A stretch of DNA of 64,000 nt from Diabrotica undecimpunctata (lineage: Eukaryota > Arthropoda > Insecta > Coleoptera > Chrysomelidae). Position 1 is the first letter of the stretch. Every line of letters starts with the position of its first letter. The notes under the pieces are model-generated. The model searched no databases. It worked only from the letters and a program-made list of their open reading frames with translations, and was not told the DNA's origin. The translations under genes and the position numbers were made by a program. Where the stretch lies: contig NC_092807.1 of assembly GCF_040954645.1 (NCBI RefSeq), positions 28,947,054-29,011,053 on the forward strand, read 5' to 3'. Below are positions 10,521 through 21,421 of the stretch, piece by piece.

Positions 10521-12121
10521 TCGACCTGTATAATTTGTTTACGATTAAAAAGACATTAATAGATTACGTCAAATTCAAAAAAATATTACTTGCTAATGAC
10601 ATAAGTATTTGTATAATACAGTTAAATAGCAAAACAGGTCAAATATTTCTCAGTATTTAAAATTTGGTATTTAAAACCCATTAAATTCATGACTTTCTCC
10701 TAATGACTGATTATGAAAGCGGGCGTTAAATTAGTTAGGACTAGTGTAATATATTGTGTACTGTCTTTCGATATGGCAGTAAATATAGACATTTTTATAC
10801 ACCTACATCCTAGATAAAATAAATCACTATAGTTACTAATTCTTTTACAGGCATTTCCATCAGAACAATCGAAAGAATAACAAGCGAGGCAAAATGTTCT
10901 TTGAAAAATACCGGCAGAGTCCATTTTTCCAGTCCAGGCAAAAAACGAGTCAGTAGATCAATCATAGATTTGCCGGAATACCAAATAAGCGACATTCGCA
11001 GAATAATTTACGATTTTTATAAAACAGAAAAATGTCGAGTTACGGTAAAAAAATTAAAACAAAAAATTCACACCGATTTGGATATCACAATTTCACAAAC
11101 ATCTTTAAGGCGACTTCTACGCAAAATGCAATTTCGTTGGAGGAAAACCGAAAACAACCGAAAAGTGCTTGTAGAAAAAAGTGCAATAAGAGCTTTGAGA
11201 ATAAAATATCTGAGGCAAATCAAATATTTTCGGAGTCAAAATAGGCCAATCGTGTATGTTGACGAGACCTACTTACACAGCGGTCATACTTCTTCAAAGA
11301 ACTGAACTGACGAATCAACCAAGGGGTTATTTTCAAATATTTCCAAAGGTCAACGACTAATAATAGTGCATGCCGGTGGGGATATGGGATTCATAAAAAA
11401 TGGGTTATTAATCTTTAAATCAGGTTCAAAATCAGGGGATTACCACTCTGAAATGAATTCAGACAACTATGGAAAGTGGTTACAAGAACATTTATTACCT
11501 AATTTACCTGCTAACTCGGTATTAGTTTTTGATAACGCACCTTATCACAGCATTCAGTTGGAGCGGGCGCCTACATCAAACTCAAACAAAAATCAAATGA
11601 TAGAATGGTTAATGCAGAAAAATATTTCATTTACACCTAGTGCTTTAAAACCTGAACTGTATAAAATAATTAAATATCATAAACCTCATCATGTAAAATA
11701 CAAATTCGACGAAATTCTACGTGCGCATGGCCATATTCCTTTACGTTTACCTCCTTACCATTCTGACCTAAACCCTATCGAACTAATATGGGCGACAGTC
11801 AAAAATAATATAAGGCAGAAAAACGTTACATTTAAGCTAACTGACGTACAAAAACTCGCCGAGGAAGAATTCACTAATATTGATGCAAATGAGTGGAGAC
11901 AACGATGTTACCATGTCATTAAGAAGGAAGATGAGTATATGGACAGCGAGATAGTTGCTGATAACGCCACGCAAATAGCTCCAATTATTATAAATCTTGA
12001 CAGTGACTCTTCCAGTACAGAGTTTTCTTCTTCCGAAGATGAAGATGAAGAAAATTATTAACAATCAATTAATTTTCAAATAGATACCACTTTTCAACAC
12101 GGGTACTTGTTTTAGTGTTAT

Positions 12122-12127
12122 AATAAA
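12122..12127 (+). promoter_or_regulatory. Polyadenylation signal of DD82E transposase
   Basis: A canonical AATAAA lies about 60 bases after the stop codon at 12061, inside the transposon and upstream of its right terminal repeat. Confidence 0.55.
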
Positions 12128-12494
12128 ACCAAAATATTAAAATTAAATAATTACTGTGTTGCATTTATTTATACAATATCCTCCATTTAATTTGAAACCC
12201 AATATCAAAGTAGATTTGTGAATTAAATTCAGTCAATATTTTATAATTTGTTTACTAAGTTAAATAAATATTATAAACTGTTGTATAAACAATGGCTTAC
12301 TATTTAAATTGAATAAAACAAAATTACAATTTCATCTTTCTAATAATATATTAAAGCTTGCGAAAAATATTACTTTTTTAATTGTGTAATAATTATTTGA
12401 CCTATACCGCTACGCTACTGAATATACTTATCAGAAATAGTAAACCAATAGGATGAATCATAGGGCGTAAACATAATTTATTTCTCTGTGACGT

Positions 12495-12529
12495 TGTGCG
12501 TACTCTCTCGCCAAGTTAGCTGGCGATGA
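12495..12529 (-). repeat. Right terminal inverted repeat of DD82E transposon
   Basis: Reverse complement of the left end at 8911-8940, with one substitution in the outer 20 bases and about five extra bases inside. Confidence 0.88.
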
Positions 12530-13196
12530 TTGTAAGTCTTATTGTGTTTTTTTTTCAAACGAAATTATGCTTATGCAAATTTGGGGAAAATATTTCGAGC
12601 CATCTTGAAGATGTATAATAAATATAGGTAGGTAAATACGCTGTTGGATTTTATATGTATTTCTAAATCATTAGTATAAAGTCCGTATGTATATTTCAAT
12701 TGCGCTTCAATTAGGGCTAATGAAGTTTTACCTCGATGCCAAAGGATGGTTGAAATGGCTTAATTTCCTAATGATTTCGGTGAGCAAAATTACTTCTCAA
12801 TTATTCTATGCGATATTTAGGGTTATATTTAATTTTTTCTGATATATTTTTAATTATTTATAGATGAGAAATTCGAAAATTATTTTGATCTTAATTTGGA
12901 TTTGGAGTAGCCAAAAACGAATCTTCAACAATTGATGACAACTTAAAAAAAGTTTAAAAGACAATGACGAGATTGCAGTAAATTTGGAAGATAAAAACGA
13001 AATAATTCCAAGTGACGTTCAAGATAATATGTTTTTTTTGTAACTAGTGATTTTGACCGTTGCATGCGACGGGAAATCCAATCAATTGCCTTCTTTAGGC
13101 ACTCATTAAATTAAAGCAATGCATTACTGGTGATTAGTAATCAGTGTAGTAGTGTCTGGGGTCTAGGGAGACTGAGACCTTATAATTCTTAAAGAA
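12530..13196. other. Non-coding spacer
   Basis: No gene or repeat family is recognised between the DD82E transposon and the first Penelope-like element. Confidence 0.5.
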
Positions 13197-13245
13197 GACA
13201 TCGAAGAGGATGTCGACCTGAAGACGACATCGAAGAGGATGTCGA
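13197..13245 (+). repeat. Tandem palindromic 20-mers, possible degenerate hammerhead
   Basis: A 20-base unit (gacatc, six-base loop, gatgtc, ga) occurs at 13197-13216 and 13226-13245, 29 bases apart. The second is preceded by CTGAAGA (which fits CUGANGA) and its hairpin is followed by GAA, which mimics a hammerhead core. The base after GAA is T, not the usual A, so any ribozyme is degenerate. Confidence 0.45.
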
Positions 13246-13319
13246 ATGCTCGGCACAATGATAATCGGCGCAATTCAACCCGAAGACTGTTGAGTTTAAT
13301 TGTTTAAAAATGGAGTTTA

Positions 13320-14519
13320 ATAATTAAAGAGACCTTCTTGGAGTTGGTAACCTTTTTGTTCAACAACACTTATTTCTCCTACGACAATAAGATATATAAA
13401 TCTACCTTTGGAACACCAATGGGTGCAAAAGTTTCACCAATCCTAGCTGCATATGTAGTCAATGACATCCTTGACACAGTTATTCCAGTGTTACCCTATA
13501 ACCTTACCTTTGTAAAGAAATATGTTGACGACATATCATTTTGGCACTTCCAAAAGATCAAGTTGAAGACATTTTATCAGTCTTCAACAGTTATAGTCCA
13601 TATATACAGTTCACAAAAGAAGTTGACAATAATGAACAATCTGCTTCTTTCCTCGACACTAAACTAATTAGAACTAATAACAACAATATCCTAGTGGACT
13701 GGTATAGAAAACCAACAGCATCAGGTAAATACCTACACTACCACTCATATCACAAACACTCAATGAAAATCAATCTATTAAAAGAAATGAAGGCAAGAGT
13801 GATGAAAATTTTAGATATAACTTTCCACGAAAAGAATCTCAAACTTTTGCACAACCTTTTTACAGTCAACTCTTACCCCACTGATTTACTTCTGAGTTAA
13901 GAAAATCCTTTATGACATCCCTTCATCCCTACCTCAGAGTATAGTAGATGAGTTAAACAACATCAATACAATAGTCCAGGGAGGAGTAGTTTGTGTCGAA
14001 CAAATTAACACCAACATCCGAGAAATAAGGAAAAATGTTAAACAGATTATAACCAATGAACCAATTACAGAATACACAATGATTTCTATGCCTTATATCA
14101 AAGAGCTCACACCCAGACTAGCAAGGGTACTTAATTCTTTATATAATTTAAAAATTGCCAATAAAACGGTACTTTCAATAAAAAGCCTTCACACAAAAGT
14201 AAAAGACAAAACACCTAAGGAGCAAATGTCACATGTAGTCTACAGCATTCCATGCAAAAACTGCAATAAAAAATACACACAGAAAGGCTTTTAAAAAATC
14301 GCATAATAAAATGAAGGACATCAGATGGACATTGATTCAGTAGAGGTTCTAAAAAGGGAAACCAGTTACATAAAACGTCTTTTCCTAGAAATGGCTTGTA
14401 TAGCACAAACAGAGAACAACATAAATAAAAAAACAGGCATCCACCACCTTAGTGAAATCTACTCCTTCCTTCTAACAGTTGACAAACACATGAAACACAA
14501 ACAGCATGAAATTCAATAA
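13320..14519 (+). pseudogene. Penelope-like RT and GIY-YIG endonuclease remnant
   Basis: The RT palm is clear: YDNKIYKSTFGTPMGAKVSP at about 13380, then YVDDI at about 13520 with the catalytic Asp pair. A frameshift near 13541 leads to EVDNNEQSASFLDTKL and WYRKPTASGKYLHYHS, typical of the PLE thumb region. A stop (TAA) closes this frame at about 13898. Further on, YIKELTPRLARVLNSLYNLKIA (13,900-14,300 in broken frames) and VVYSIPCKNCNKKY precede the position where the GIY-YIG motif should be, but the motif is lost and a frameshift/deletion follows (about 14283-14330). The C-terminal segment RETSYIKRLFLEMACIAQ ends at 14519. PLE proteins copy their RNA by target-primed reverse transcription. 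The N-terminal half of RT is absent, so this copy is 5'-truncated and dead. Confidence 0.85.
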
Positions 14520-15179
14520 TTTAATAGATTTCATTTTAGAATAAGATTATTACATTACCATATTATCACATAGTTTAACAATAGACTCTTAAGAAAAAAT
14601 GGTACAGCACACATTCAATTATAATAATTAATATTTCTTATCAAAAATTTTTTTTAAATACGACATCATTCTACACTACTCTTCAACCTTTACATAATAA
14701 CATAACTAGGTCTTGGAATTTACCAAGATCTAATTATCAAACTCTTGTTAAAGTGATCTTCAATCACTTTAACAATTTCAATTGTTTTTTAAATAGCTCC
14801 AACTTTAGCTACTAATCAAAGACAGGTATAGACATCCAGTGAAGACAAGGGCCACTAAAATCTCCACTCTACTTAGACCACCAAAGAGAGAAGAAGATTT
14901 TAGAGGTTAGTGTTTTCAAACCTGTAAATTAACCACATTGTCCACATTACATGACATAAAGTTCAGGTTATGAATTAAATAAAAAAGATGTAAAACTCTC
15001 TAGAGAGGACTTTGTGTCCGATACATAAAAGAAACACTTTTATGTGTTTTACAATACATGTTTTTTGTACGAAAACTTTTACAATTTTTTACAAAATTTT
15101 TTATAACTTTGACCAGCTTTCTTTACGGCGCTAATCTCAAATCGTAAGTAACATCAACTTTACATGTAAAACTATTTGT

Positions 15180-15240
15180 AGCTTATCCCTGATGATGTCG
15201 ATGAATATCGACGAAATATTGGAATAATAAAGGAATAAAG
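15180..15240 (+). ncRNA. Hammerhead ribozyme motif, PLE 1 terminus
   Basis: CTGATGA at 15189-15195 is followed by a 5-bp stem II (GTCGA with TCGAC) and then GAAA at 15213-15216. One extra T lies between the first core strand and stem II, as in the other PLE motifs here. Stem I can form between CTTATCC upstream and GGAATAAAG downstream with bulges. Stem III is weak (AT-only), so cleavage may be poor. Confidence 0.65.
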
Positions 15241-15286
15241 AGTACACTTAGCCTATACTTTCAGCTGTTTTCCCAAAGAGTCTCAA

Positions 15287-15290
<4 letters not shown>

Positions 15291-15330
<40 letters not shown>
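15291..15330. repeat. (TA)n tract at the 3' end of PLE 1
   Basis: About 40 bp of TA directly after the PLE terminus. All four PLE copies in this window abut such tracts. Confidence 0.95.
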
Positions 15331-15336
<6 letters not shown>

Positions 15337-15344
15337 GTACTGTT

Positions 15345-16190
15345 AGAGGCCCTCTTAAGGTCAATAAAGCAAATTTAATTTATAGTGTATCTATTTTCAA
15401 ACATAGTGTCATGTCATATCTCGTATGTCGTTATAAGTTCATTATTAATGAAGATGCTGTGTAGTGCTCTTTTGGTACTCGCCTTGTTTGTTTTTTGTTT
15501 CTTGATATATTTGTTATACCCTATTATTCCATTTGCTGTGTCGCATGTTAGGATTTAATCAGTCGCTTATTTTGTGCTTAGTCAGAGGCCTTCCTTAAGT
15601 CAATAAATCAAAATTTGTCCTACAGTAAATCTTATTGTATCCATAGTGCCCTATGATATCTTCAATGTCGCTATAAGTTCAATAATAATGAAGATACTGT
15701 GTAGTACCCTTTTAGTAAACGCCTTGTTTGTTTTTTCTATCTTAATTAATTCGTTATATCCTTTTTCTTTCATTTGCTATGTTGCATGTTAGGATTCGAT
15801 CAGTTGTTTATTTTGTGCTCAGCCAGAGGCCTTCTTTAAGTTAATAAATCAAAATTTGTCTTATAGTTCATCTATTTTTATCCATAGTGTCCTATGATAT
15901 CTTGTTTGCAACTATACGTTTATTAATAATAATGATACTCTATATTGCCCTTTTTGTAGTTGTCTTATTTGTTTTGTCTATTTTAATATATTCTATATAT
16001 CCTCCCCTTTTATTTAACGTATCACATGCTACAATCGGATAAATACCAAGGGAGATACAATGTAATGCTCTTTTGGCAATGCTGCCATGTGTGTTTTTTC
16101 TGTCTCAACATATTTGCTATTTGCTACCCCCTCTTCTTTCTAATGGTGTAGCATACGTCACTATTCGACTAACTATTTTACCCTTACCAC
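15345..16190. repeat. Tandem repeat, unit about 240-250 bp, about 3.5 copies
   Basis: Unit starts are marked by agaggcc at 15345, 15584 and 15835 (spacings of 239 and 251). Each contains the phrases tcaataaa, tatccatagtgyc, gtgtagt.ctcttt, cgccttgtttgtttttt and catttgctrtgt..catgttaggatt. A fourth, more diverged unit runs to about 16190. No open frame follows the period. It begins 15 bases after the (TA)n tract. Confidence 0.85.
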
Positions 16191-17204
16191 AAAACGCTCT
16201 AAAGATATTCAACGCTCTAAATTATCAATTTCAAGAATAAAGTAGCAATAAATCAACCGTATCGTTTTAAGAACAAAACATGATTGAAATGTCAAATGTT
16301 AGTAGTTCAGATTTCTTTCATAGATGGCGCTAGGAGTTATAGTGCCGGACACACAGTGTCAGTTGTCGTCTTGCTCTTGTATGTAGATAGATGACACAAT
16401 TTCGTTTCAACAGAAAATATCAGCTACCGAAAAATAGAATTACTACTAAACCTGCTGCTATTCCCCAAGTAAGTAAATCAAAGAGAAAAGTTTTTTATTT
16501 CTACTGATATGGTAAATGCAATAGTGAATTTTTGCAAAGCAACGAGGATTTTATAAAACTGAAGATTGTAATGGTGGCGTAGGTGATTTGATATGGAACG
16601 ACGTCGATTAAATTGAAATATATTTGTTTATTGGTTTGTTGATATGTGCCCGAGCATTAAAGGCTAATCATGAACCCATTGAGATGCAGTGGCATAGTGA
16701 ACCCTTTTACATCGTCGAATTTTTTTTGCAACAACGCCTTGATGTAGATTTACACAAAATTCTAGTTGGATGAATTCGACGATAAAAACACAGAATTAAA
16801 GAGAAAAATAAACAGATAAATAATACCTGCACGAGATATTAAAAGGTAAGCACGAGATAAGGAAAGAGAGTGGTACTAAATTTGGTTTTATTTAAGCCCT
16901 AGATACGGGATCACGACAGACAAATTTTTTATTTCTTTACCTGTTGGCTAAAAAGTTACTCGGCCAGGACAAACAACGGAATAATAAAATAACAAAAATT
17001 TGTAAAAAGTGTTAAATGAATTGCACGTAAACACATATTTTAGAAACAGATGATTTTTTTAAATGTTTCTTTCATTAAAATGTTCAAATTACTCCGCCTG
17101 TACTTACCAGATATGACCACCCAATAACCTGGACCCAAAAATCGCCTGGATTCGAGAATTTTATGGTTATTTACAAAGCTTTTGCGGAAACGACTAATTC
17201 TTAA
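16191..17204. other. Non-coding stretch
   Basis: Nothing is recognised on either strand. On the minus strand it could be intron sequence of the Ig-domain gene whose exon lies at 18025-18530. Confidence 0.45.
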
Positions 17205-17765
17205 GTGCTCTTAAAAAAAGTGCTCTTTGACAGTCAAGCGGCACTGAAGGCACCAGCGTGTCAGGAAGTGACGTCTAGGTTGATGTGGGATTGCATCAAA
17301 GAACTAGATGAACTGGGAAACCGGAACAAGGTTTAGCTTTTCTGGGTACCAGGACATCAAAGCATGGAAGGCAACAAAAAGAAGATCAACTTGCAAAAAG
17401 AGGATCGTACGAATCAAACGAATCAGCTGTAACTCTGGAAATACCTAAGGCTGCAGGGTTTGTAGGGCTGTAGTGGACTGCATCAGAGAGTATCATGAGC
17501 GATACTGGGAGGGAATCCCAAAACAAACACATGAAAAAATCTTCATTGGAGGAGCATGTACAAAAAGAATAGAGGAACTGCTTTATATGGACAGGGACAA
17601 ACAAAGAACAGTAACAGAAATGTTGACCGGGCATGTACCATGCGATTGCGATACGCTGCACCGTAAAAGACAAAAACTATGTAGGCAACCAAGAGGAGAC
17701 ACTGGTACATTTAGGACCCACTAGGTAAAAGATCTGTAAATATTTTTACAGGGTACAAAAATTCT
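17205..17765 (+). pseudogene. Non-LTR retrotransposon RNase H fragment
   Basis: Translation across shifts gives LFDSQAALKAPACQEVTSRLMWDCIKELDELGN, then WVPGHQSMEGNK. These are the third and fourth motifs of the RNase H domain found at the C-terminus of R1/I/Jockey-type LINEs. Downstream (17473-17724) KQRTVTEMLTGHVPCDCDTLHRK resembles the segment linking RNase H to the terminal Cys/His knuckle (LTGH...LNRHL...). There is an in-frame stop in the RNase H (about 17337) and at least two frameshifts. No RT precedes it, so it is a 5'-truncated dead copy. Confidence 0.78.
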
Positions 17766-18024
17766 AGACTGGGTGTAGCAAACTACAATAGGCAGTGAAC
17801 ACAATATGCTTTAGTTTCAGTGATAATGGAGATCTTTTTGATCAGACGGGCCCAGGAAGACAAAAAAATGTCTAAATAACTAACCGAGATTCTTTACTGG
17901 TTGATAATTCTATATGTCATGTACACAGAGATATTAAAATTACTTATATTATATTAAGATAAATTGTAGTTATAATTGCAGTTACAGACTGGAAGTTACG
18001 TACTGGTAAAAAAAAGAAACTCAC

Positions 18025-18530
18025 CTATAATCGTTAGATTTACGTGTGTAATTCTTGTAGAAGACTTCATGAAATCAACTTTACAATGAAATATTTGTTC
18101 GTCAATGAGCTTAGTCGGCGAAATGCTCATAACGGCCCTGTGATCATCGAGAATTCGTAAAAAGTACCTATTTTGCAGAGACGGTTCAGCCCAGCGCACT
18201 GGCTGATTACCACGAACGTCATATTTGTAAATTGGATTTTGCTCGGCACCTTTATACCACAACACTACACTTATTTTGTCCGGAGCCCCGACTGGGCTAA
18301 GATTGCACGGTAATGAGGCACTACCCCCATCTGAAGCTTCGATAAATTCGGTAGCCGGCTCAGCTTCGCAGGTTACTAGCAGAACTAGTACTAGAACTAT
18401 GAAACCGGACGTCGGCATTTTATGCTAACTACATGACAGACCACTGGAGATATCTTGAAAAAAACGCGAGCAGACTTGCTTCCGGAAGCTCTAACACGAA
18501 GTTATATGGTAGTTCAACTTCTCGAATTAT
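18025..18530 (-). CDS. Sidestep-like immunoglobulin-domain protein, first coding exon
   Basis: Minus-strand exon with an ATG at 18418 and a coding part of 394 nt, 131 codons plus one base. It ends at the donor G|GTGAGT (18024 downward). An acceptor CTTGTTTCAG at 18531-18540 starts the exon, leaving 112 nt of 5' UTR. Residues 1-20 form a signal peptide (hydrophobic VLVLVLLVTC). Residues 25-131 are a V-set Ig domain with Cys38 (SLPCNLSP), Trp54 (VVLWYKG), PIYKYDVRG and Cys112 (FHCKVDF). This arrangement resembles the first Ig domain of insect sidestep-family cell-surface proteins, which act in axon guidance and neuron recognition; that assignment is by resemblance only. Later exons (lower coordinates) are not visible in 1-18024, so the next intron must be long or the gene is fragmentary. 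The frame is intact and base composition is less AT-rich than around it. Confidence 0.82.
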
Positions 18531-19474
18531 CTGAAACAAGAAAAAGAAACGATTAGAAACAATTTATAACATATTTATCTGTTTTAAATGAATTAGGAAA
18601 AATTTTCAAACTATGAAAAATATATTTGAATAATTTAACGGTTATATTGGATAATTAATAAACAAAAAGAATAAAATAAATAAATTATAAATTAATGATT
18701 TAGTCAAGGAAGTTAATAGTAACTTGTTCTATTATTTATATCACCCTGTTGATGGACACAGATTAAAGAAAACAAATTTTGATGACTTATGCAACTCTAA
18801 TTAGTAGTCTTTACAGATCTACTTGGTTTTACTTTGTTATTTAACTTTTAACAAGTTAATTTTGTACTCTTGATGTGTATTAGCTGCCTTGATCATTTAG
18901 CTTCACAGTAGAAAGACCAGAATATATGCAAAATGCATTTTTTGCATATGTGGCATATTTTGAATACATTTTATATTTTTAACATAAATTGCATATTTTT
19001 TCTGAATGTGCCGAACTTTTCCTGAAATTTTTTAAACATACATAAACACTTTTAGCGGGACGGAGTCTTGGGTTTTTCCAAAATCCTAAAGGGACGGAAA
19101 TTTCGGTGAAACAAATTTTAAAAAGTGCATTTATAGTGTAATTTTATAACGTAATCTGTGACTTCGTTAATTTTTATAGAATTTAGCCATATCCCGAATT
19201 AAAGCTGTATGGAGAAAAATTATTTTGTCGAGTTTGCTCTAAAATTGTAAGTAAAAGTAACGTAAAAAAGTAAAAATCTTAACATTTTCATTTTAATACA
19301 AGTGCAAATAATTGTGAACGCATGTTTTGGTAAAAAACCTGTGAATAAGCGTTGGAATTATTTTATTTCAAATTTCTTCTGATTGAAAATTTTTAGTGGC
19401 AATTAGCATGCAAAGACACCTTCTCACGTTAAAAAGTGTGAAGAATGACGGTTCTCTAAGTATTATTGTGGTAA
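18531..19474. other. Upstream intron of the Ig gene, non-coding
   Basis: No coding signal. It includes a 10-bp hairpin around 18923-18948 (atatgcaaaa and its complement). It probably lies in the intron upstream of the Ig exon, because an acceptor site abuts the exon. Confidence 0.5.
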
Positions 19475-21358
19475 GTCTTCTGGCTATACTCTCTTCAATC
19501 TTCTTGTGGCAAGTGTTTGGGTGAATAAATTATTTATCAGTTTGTTGTTGTGATCAGTGATGCAATTTTTATATTTTATTGAGTGATTCTTTATTATGTC
19601 CTTAAGTAATGGGATGTCCAGATCATTGTGAAGTGTTTGGTTAGATACATACCATGGAGCTTTACTTATAATACGGAGTATTTTGGATTGAAATGGTTGA
19701 AGTGTCTTCATATTTGATGGTTTACTACAGCCCCATAGTTCTATTCCATATGCCTAAATTGGTATAAGTATAGCTTTGTACAGAACTAGTTTTTTTTAAG
19801 AGGACACTGAGACCTTTTGTTAAATAGCGAGTTCATATTTTTTAATTTAAGATTCAGTTGTATCCGTTTAGTTTTAATGTGCGTTATCTATATAAGTTTT
19901 TCATCCAGATGCAATCCCAAATATTTGACAACTGGTTTTATAGAAATGGGAGTATTATTAATATAAACTTGTGGACATGTAGATTTTCTTGTCGTAAAAG
20001 TAATTTATACCGATTTGCTAGCAATAACACTGATCTTTCATCGCTTAATCCAGTATTGTTATTGGACTAAATGATATTGTACTTTTTGTAATGCTACATT
20101 AGGGTTGATATCCACTGCCAATATACCCGTGTCATCGGCAATTAGCTTGCGTTGCGAGCTTAGCTGGTTTTGGAATCATAGTAAATTGAACAGTTTTCCA
20201 TTATATTGAAAAGTATGGAAGACATAGTATGCTGTTGTATATTATTGTAAATAACACCACTGCTTTTCTCGGTAGCTTCTGAAATAATTCTTCTGTTATC
20301 AAATCATAGCCAGGAGCGTTCTTAGGATTTAGCATTTTTATTTGTTGCCGAACCTCTGTCGGAGTAAATGATGTCAGAGGAAGAGATAGTTGACATGGAG
20401 TTGCAAGGTACATTTTTATATCGTCATCTTCATCGTTATCAGTATCTGTTGCTGCAAATACAGTTGCAAGATGCTCTGCGAATACTGTTGTTTTTTCTGC
20501 GTTTTTGCGGGCCCAGGTCATATCTGTTTTTCTTAAAGGTGATTTTGTTATTGTCGGTCGTTTAAATTTTTTTGTAGCTTTCCATATAGAGTGGTCTTCA
20601 TGTGAGAGGTTCGAAGCACAAATCTGAAAAGAGTCGTTTTTTTCTTTATGTAGTGCTCTATTTAGTCTATGACTTATCTTGTTAAGGCACGTTTTATTAA
20701 GTAGATTTCTCACTTATTTCCATATGCGTCGGGCTCTTCTTTTTCCTACTACAAGTTCTCTTATATGGAGGGGGATATTATGGTTTTCTTACACACTTCT
20801 TTGTCACTATGCTGTTGTTAGTAAAACTGTTGTTAAATAGTCTACTGCTTTCTTTACATCTTGGTTTTCTTTTATCCTAATATCTAGTCTAATCTTTGCA
20901 TTTACATAATTTTGAAAAACATCCCAGTTTGTTTCTATTGTTGTGAGTTTGGGTAGTGGTATTCTCCATATTATGTGTGTACTTAAAGTTATTATTATTG
21001 TTCTGTGATCTGATGTTAAATCGAAGTTTGACTCTATTGCACTATAGATGTCAGCTATCCCTTTTGTTACAGCAAAATCTACCAAATCTGGGATTTTGTT
21101 GGGATCCTTAGGCCAGTATGTGGGTTCTCCTGTTGATCTTAAGGTATTTTGTTGGATAATATTCAATAATCACCTTTAGGCGTGATTAACCTGGAACCCC
21201 CTGTGGTGTGTTTGCCATTCCAGTCTCCTGCTACTATGAATTTGGATCAAAGAGTTTGTATGAACTCATGATACTCTTCGCTGGAAATTGGATATCTAGG
21301 TAGGCTGTAGGCTGATAATACACTGAGAGAGGTATTTGTTTCGATTTTAATTATTGCC
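19475..21358 (-). pseudogene. Jockey-like non-LTR retrotransposon, internally deleted
   Basis: Read on the minus strand from 21358. The endonuclease C-terminal half shows FIVAGDWNGKHTTGGSR (about 21230-21180), then PDLVDFAVTKGI and SDHRTIII (21166-20990). A linker follows (MRNLLNKTCLNKISHRLNRA), then the RT start (SFTPTEVRQQIKMLNPKNAPGYDLI, about 20370-20290) up to about 20201. The sequence then jumps to LIADDTGILAVD (about 20140), so most of the RT fingers and palm (roughly 150 residues) are missing. The thumb follows (YLGLHLDEKL and YGIELWGCSKPSNMKTLQPFQSKILRIISKAPWYVSNQTLHNDL), ending at about 19484. Stops and shifts occur throughout. Jockey elements copy RNA into nicked DNA; this copy is dead and also lacks its 5' part. 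Confidence 0.85.
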
Positions 21359-21375
21359 ATAAGATTATTATTATT

Positions 21376-21421
21376 ATAAGATTAATTATAATTAATTAAG
21401 ATTAATTATAATTAATCTTTG
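21376..21421. repeat. AT palindrome cluster
   Basis: The perfect palindrome of agattaatta and its reverse complement occurs at the right side, with an overlapping copy just to its left. It lies at the 5' edge of the Jockey-like remnant. Confidence 0.7.

Larger units (their letters stand above)
9087..12061 (+). pseudogene. DD82E transposase, two exons, one premature stop
   Basis: Exon 1 runs from ATG at 9087 to 9234, followed by the donor GGTAAGT. The intron is 9235-10850 and ends TTCTTTTACAG. Exon 2 is 10851-12061. The junction codon is Gly and the frame is kept, giving 452 codons. An N-terminal HTH region (SIRTIERITSEAKCSLK) is followed by a second DNA-binding segment with SQTSLRRLLRKM. Catalytic residues are Asp187 (VYVDETYLHSGH), Asp277 (LVFDNAPYHS) and Glu360 (DLNPIELIW). 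Exactly 82 residues separate the last two. The tail is acidic and Ser-rich (SSSTEFSSSEDEDE). The only lesion seen is TGA at 11303-11305 (codon 201), just after the first catalytic motif, where the context suggests an original Trp. It is paralogous to the 5357-6694 copy but clearly diverged. Confidence 0.9.
8911..12529 (+). mobile_element. 3.6-kb DD82E transposon with inverted terminal repeats (copy B)
   Basis: The left end (8911-8940) and the right end (12495-12529) are inverted repeats. Both begin TCATCGCCAG, then one variable base, then TAACTTGGCG, and both share a GCACA-type inner segment; the right copy has about five extra bases. Between them lies one two-exon transposase gene (9087-12061), a polyadenylation signal and an intron with two small foldback inserts. 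A TA target duplication, expected for Tc1/mariner relatives, is not obvious at the ends. The element is structurally complete but has one nonsense codon. Confidence 0.88.
13197..15290 (+). mobile_element. Penelope-like element 1 (5'-truncated)
   Basis: The span contains, in order, a palindromic hammerhead-like leader (13197-13245), a reverse transcriptase fragment, a damaged GIY-YIG region, a long 3' non-coding part and a hammerhead-like motif at 15180-15240. It ends at a (TA)n tract (15291-15330). The terminal phrase aagagtacactta after the ribozyme core is also found after the core of the element at 29797-31286, which shows the two share a 3' end family. Confidence 0.8.

Noticed and set aside
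15345..16190. Tandem repeat considered as a CRISPR-like array
   Set aside because: Units are about 245 bp without short spacers, and the genome is eukaryotic.
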